A stretch of 64,000 nt of DNA, taken from assembly GCA_020849475.1 (NCBI GenBank), contig JADLGE010000079.1, forward strand, positions 62,001 to 126,000, read 5' to 3'. Below are positions 60,674-64,000 of the stretch, piece by piece (the stretch's first letter is position 1; each line of letters opens with the position of its first letter). Origin of the DNA: Gammaproteobacteria bacterium. GTDB taxonomy: Bacteria; Pseudomonadota; Gammaproteobacteria; Ga0077536. The position numbers and the translations under genes are program-made. The notes under the pieces were generated by a model that searched no databases, was not told the DNA's origin, and saw only the letters and a list, made by a program, of their open reading frames with translations.

Positions 60674-62896
60674 TCAGGACTGCTGGCGCTGATACAGTTC
60701 GCGCAGCGCCGGGTAGTTGATCTTGCCCGAGCCGAGCAAGGGCATGGCGGCTTGATGAATGATGTGGCGCGGCAAGGCCAGCTCGCTGTGGGTGGCGGCG
60801 CGCGCCGCCGTTACGAGCTCGGCGCGATTGACCGCCTCGGTGTCACTGAACAGCACGATCTGCTCACCCTTGCGCGCATCGGCCACCGCCAGCGCGGCAT
60901 GAATGCCCTGCGGCCATAGCTGCGCCGCCAGCTCTTCGACGATTGCCAAAGACACCATCTCGCCGCCGACCTTGGCGAAACGCTTGGCGCGCCCCTTGAT
61001 GCTCACATAGCCGTCGCCGTCGATTGCGACGATATCGCCGGTCGCATACCAGCCGGCGCCCATGCGCTGCGTCCACGGCGGGATGATGGCGCCGTCGCTG
61101 CCATGAAAGAGATATCCCTGCATGACGTTCGGGCCGCGCACCACCAGTTCGCCGCCGTCGGCGATGCCGTCCACCGGTTCGAGGTAGTGTTCGGTCATGG
61201 CGAGCAGGCGTCCGACCGTGCCGCGCCGCGCGGCGAGGGGGTGATTGACCGCCACCACCGGGCTCGCTTCGGTGGCGCCATAGCCTTCAAAAATCCGCAC
61301 ACCGAATTTATCCGCCCATAGCGCACGGGTGTCGTCGGTCAGCTTTTCGGCGCCCGCTATCACGTAGCGCATGCGGTGCATGTCGAAGTCCTGGGCGTGT
61401 TGCGCGTAGGCGCGCAGAAACGTGTTGGTGCCGAACAGGCAGGTGACATTGAGTTCATAACAGAGCTCCGGCACCAGGCGGTAATGCAAAGGGCTCGGGT
61501 ATTGATAACTCGGGCAGCCCTTCAGCAAGGGCAGCAGCACGCCGCCCAGCAGTCCGAAGGCATGGAACACCGGCAGCACGTTCAACACGCGGTCATGACT
61601 GGTGAGATCGAGCAGCGATTGCACCTGGGCGAAATTGGCCAGCAGGTTGGCATGGGACAACACCACGCCTTTCGGTATGCCTTCCGAGCCCGATGTAAAC
61701 AGCACCACTGCCGGCAGTTGCGGATCGACCGCGCCGCCCAGCAGGCGTTGGGCGAGCAACGGCGCACGCGCCGCCAGCGCGCCGCCGAGCTTGGTGAGCG
61801 GACCGATGGCAGCGCGCAGGTCTTCGAGATAGACGACTTTGGCCAGGGTTTCGAGGGCGCTGATTTCGGCGCCGAGCGAGGCGCCTTCGACGAACGCGCG
61901 CGAGGTCACCACCAGCCGCACGTTGCCGGTCTCGATGGCCGTCACCAGGCCACGCGCGCCGGCCGTGAAGTTGAGCATCGCGGTCTGGCGGCCGCGCGCC
62001 GCGCAGGCGAGCAGGGTGACGACGGTGGCGGCGGTGCTTGGCAGCAGCACGCCCAGCCGTTCGCGTGCGCCGAGCTGGCGTGTCAGCACGCCGCCCAGCA
62101 CCAGCGCGCGGGTCAGCAGATCCCGATAGCAGAGGCGTGCGCCGGTGGCGTCTTCGAGCACGTATTGGCGCATGCCGTGATTGCGCGCGGCCCGCACCAC
62201 CGCAGCGAACAGCGTCTCGTGGTGATAGCCCGCCGTGTAACTGACCTCCAGCATCGCGCGCAGCAGCGCGTCGGCGGCGTGGGCGCGGCGTTCGCTGCCG
62301 CGCACTTCCGCCGGCACTTCGAGGCGACGCGCAGGCAATACCGTCAGCGTGATGCGCGGCCACCAGCTTTGACGGACCTTGCCGCGCAGTCCCGACCAGC
62401 GTGAATACTGCGGGCCGTCGATGGCTACCGGCAGGATCTCGGCCTCGGCATGCTCGGCAATCAGCGCCGCGCCTTCGTAGACTTTCATGAGCGCGGCGCC
62501 GCTGGCCACGCGGCCTTCGGGGAAAATCATGAGAGCGCGGCCCTCGCGCAGCACATGGGTCAGCGATTTGATGGCGCCCGGATTCAGCGTGTCGAGTTCA
62601 TGCCAGTCGACGAAGCGCAGCAACAGACGCAGCCAGCGGCGGCGCGCGGTGGCGGGACTGACGGCGAACACCGGCGTCAGCGGCACAAACAGGAAGAGCA
62701 GCAGACCGTCGATGAGCGAAGGATGATTGGCGACCAGCATTACGCGTGGCCCGGCGGCCCGCAGGTGTTGCAAACCGTGCACGTCAACGCGGCACAGCAG
62801 ACGCAGGACAGCGGCGGCGACGCTGCGCAGCAGGCCGATGGCCAGGTTCGAAGTGCGGAGATGCATCATGACCTGCGCGGCGCGGGCGAGGTGCAA
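60674..62896 (-). CDS. Two-domain acyltransferase/acyl-ACP (acyl-CoA) synthetase, Aas-like
   Basis: The protein has 740 residues. Residues about 1-200 form a PlsC-type lysophospholipid acyltransferase with NHPSLID (57-63) and FPEGR (near 126). Residues about 230-740 form an AMP-binding domain: VVLFTSGSEGIPKGVVLSH, YGATEASPVVAVNHP, ATGDIVAIDGDGYVSIKGR and SGKINYPALREL at the end. E. coli Aas has this order and reacylates lysophosphatidylethanolamine. No LplT-like transporter is fused. An ATG at residue 10 or 11 is another start choice. It is on the same strand as the MltD-like gene upstream. Confidence 0.88.
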   Translation of the reverse strand: MHLARAAQVMMHLRTSNLAIGLLRSVAAAVLRLLCRVDVHGLQHLRAAGPRVMLVANHPSLIDGLLLFLFVPLTPVFAVSPATARRRWLRLLLRFVDWHELDTLNPGAIKSLTHVLREGRALMIFPEGRVASGAALMKVYEGAALIAEHAEAEILPVAIDGPQYSRWSGLRGKVRQSWWPRITLTVLPARRLEVPAEVRGSERRAHAADALLRAMLEVSYTAGYHHETLFAAVVRAARNHGMRQYVLEDATGARLCYRDLLTRALVLGGVLTRQLGARERLGVLLPSTAATVVTLLACAARGRQTAMLNFTAGARGLVTAIETGNVRLVVTSRAFVEGASLGAEISALETLAKVVYLEDLRAAIGPLTKLGGALAARAPLLAQRLLGGAVDPQLPAVVLFTSGSEGIPKGVVLSHANLLANFAQVQSLLDLTSHDRVLNVLPVFHAFGLLGGVLLPLLKGCPSYQYPSPLHYRLVPELCYELNVTCLFGTNTFLRAYAQHAQDFDMHRMRYVIAGAEKLTDDTRALWADKFGVRIFEGYGATEASPVVAVNHPLAARRGTVGRLLAMTEHYLEPVDGIADGGELVVRGPNVMQGYLFHGSDGAIIPPWTQRMGAGWYATGDIVAIDGDGYVSIKGRAKRFAKVGGEMVSLAIVEELAAQLWPQGIHAALAVADARKGEQIVLFSDTEAVNRAELVTAARAATHSELALPRHIIHQAAMPLLGSGKINYPALRELYQRQQS

Positions 62897-62930
62897 GCGG
62901 CGTGCGTGAACGCCGCGCGGGTGGTCTTTT

Positions 62931-64000
62931 TCAGGTTTCGCCGTTGACGACGAGGCGTTGTCCAGGCTGTAGCGCCGTGGTGCTGGTGGGCAGTCGATTC
63001 CACTTTTTCAGGGCGTCGACGGAGACATTGAAGCGCCGCGATATTGTCCACAGAGAATCCCCTTCCCGGACCTGATAGCGCATTTCGTCGGCGCTGTCGG
63101 CGCTCGCCAGCGAGATGCCCGGCAACCCGCTCCGCGCGCCGGCGGTGCCTGGCAGGCGCAATTTTTGTCCAAGCTTGAGCACCGTGCGCGAATTCAGACC
63201 ATTGCTTGCGGCCAAGGCTTCGGCGCTGACGTGGTACCGCTTGGCGATATCCCACAGGTTATCGCCGTTACCGACCACGTGCACGGCTGGCGTCGACTTG
63301 CTGGCGACGCGCAGCGGTTTGTCCGCGGACGCCGTGACGGTGTTGGCGCCGTTGGCCACGCGCTTGGCGCTGTCGGGCAGACGCAGCACCTGGCCGAGAC
63401 GCAGGTTGGTTGAACTCAAGTGATTCAGCTCGCGCAGCGCACGCACCGACACGCCGGCCTTGGACGCAATCAATGACAGCGAATCGCCGGCCCGCACGGT
63501 GTGTTCGCGCTTGCCGCCGCGTGCCGGCGCGACCGCCGCCACTTCGCTGCGCACATCCGGCAGGCGCCGCACTTCATCGGACAGCGACGACAAAGCCAGC
63601 ACCACGTCGTCGCCATGGCCATGGGCGACCAGCACACGGGTGGCGCCGCTGACCGTGGTCTGGCGTACGAAGGCGGGATTCATGGCCTTGAGTTCGTCGG
63701 CGGCGAAGCCGCTCGCGCCGGCGATGCGCGACAACGGCAGATTGGCGCCGACGTCGGCGACATCGAAGTAAGGCCGATTGGGGACCACGGCTGGCTTGAT
63801 GCCAAACGCGTCGGGTGCGGCGACCAGCGCGGCGACATTGATCAGTCGCTCGACGTAGCTGCGCGTGCCGCCGGGCAGGCTCAGCGACCAGAAGTCGGTG
63901 CCGCGCCCGCGATCACGGTTGCGTGCGACGGCCTGTTGCACGGTGCGCTCGCCGCAGTTGTAGGCGGCGATCGCCAGCAGCCAATCGCCGTTGAAGTCGT
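62931..64000 (-). CDS. MltD-like lytic transglycosylase with three LysM domains, 3' part
   Basis: The gene runs off the window end; the frame stays open from 63941 to base 64000. The first visible residues, DFNGDWLLAIAAYNCGE, are the end of the SLT lytic transglycosylase domain, which fits MltD. An ATG at 63941 is internal. Three LysM repeats follow: HTVRAGDSLSLIASKAGV, HVVGNGDNLWDIAKRYHV and YQVREGDSLWTISRRFNV, each ending with LxLGQ/PGQxLRLP-like text. It cleaves peptidoglycan in the periplasm. It ends with VVNGET, 34 nt before the Aas-like start. Confidence 0.9.
   Translation of the reverse strand, partial: DFNGDWLLAIAAYNCGERTVQQAVARNRDRGRGTDFWSLSLPGGTRSYVERLINVAALVAAPDAFGIKPAVVPNRPYFDVADVGANLPLSRIAGASGFAADELKAMNPAFVRQTTVSGATRVLVAHGHGDDVVLALSSLSDEVRRLPDVRSEVAAVAPARGGKREHTVRAGDSLSLIASKAGVSVRALRELNHLSSTNLRLGQVLRLPDSAKRVANGANTVTASADKPLRVASKSTPAVHVVGNGDNLWDIAKRYHVSAEALAASNGLNSRTVLKLGQKLRLPGTAGARSGLPGISLASADSADEMRYQVREGDSLWTISRRFNVSVDALKKWNRLPTSTTALQPGQRLVVNGET

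Overview
The window is a gene-dense, GC-rich stretch of bacterial chromosome. It holds about 60 protein genes, no rRNA or tRNA that I can see, and no gene-free gap longer than about 300 bases. HspQ, the YceH family protein, RimO, a lone CinA C-terminal domain, thiopurine methyltransferase and an MltD-type transglycosylase together suggest a gammaproteobacterium. I cannot place it more finely; a relative of the Xanthomonadales or Nevskiales is only a guess. There is no prophage, plasmid backbone, classical insertion sequence or CRISPR array.

Layout. 1-8100: end of metY, an FAD-linked 2-hydroxyacid dehydrogenase, a glutamine synthetase-like ligase, a thioesterase, a gamma-glutamyltransferase, rimO and a 3-hydroxyisobutyrate dehydrogenase-like enzyme. 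8200-15800: an XRE regulator, a DUF2834-like membrane protein with a damaged stop, an epoxide hydrolase, hspQ, an acyl-CoA ligase, a lipoprotein, an omega-transaminase and a hydrolase. 15859-22089 (minus): a putative methanethiol oxidase (MtoX/SBP56) operon that includes a Sco/MauG fusion protein. 22270-26131: HisN-like phosphatase, a NadM-Nudix-like protein, two unknown secreted proteins and a PNPOx-like protein. 26173-31757: a complete tripartite RND efflux system. 31891-35266: MFS transporter, argC, then a REP-associated tyrosine transposase (RAYT) bracketed by REP palindromes. 35291-41379: tpm, cinA, a quinone oxidoreductase/isomerase/crotonase/yceH series and a membrane-anchored glutamate synthase-like protein. 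41396-50456: cupin, CopD-like, VOC, beta-lactamase-fold esterase, P450, a large serine-hydrolase lipoprotein, small enzymes, a cytochrome c-prime and an LEH-like protein. 50417-57407: MFS, pgm, an SDR lacking its catalytic tyrosine, egtB, NRDE, DUF924 and apt. 57566-64000: a TVP38-flavoprotein fusion, DUF547, an Aas-like two-domain enzyme and the end of an MltD-like gene.

The most notable system is the RAYT and its palindromes. At least 17 dispersed copies of a 26-nt element lie between genes, in two stem classes (TCAGACT and TGCGAAT/TGCGATT). Both classes share a five-base head (GTGGG/GTAGG), a two-base centre (TC) and a CATT-like tail. Three pairs of the first class have exactly the same geometry: 26 + 20 + 26 nt with heads facing inward. 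Two copies supply the stop codon of a neighbouring gene and one creates a false upstream start. The RAYT gene has a pair 86 nt before its start and one copy 6 nt after its stop.

The second notable system is the mtoX operon, in which the Sco copper chaperone and the di-heme MauG-like protein, usually separate, are fused into one 606-residue protein.
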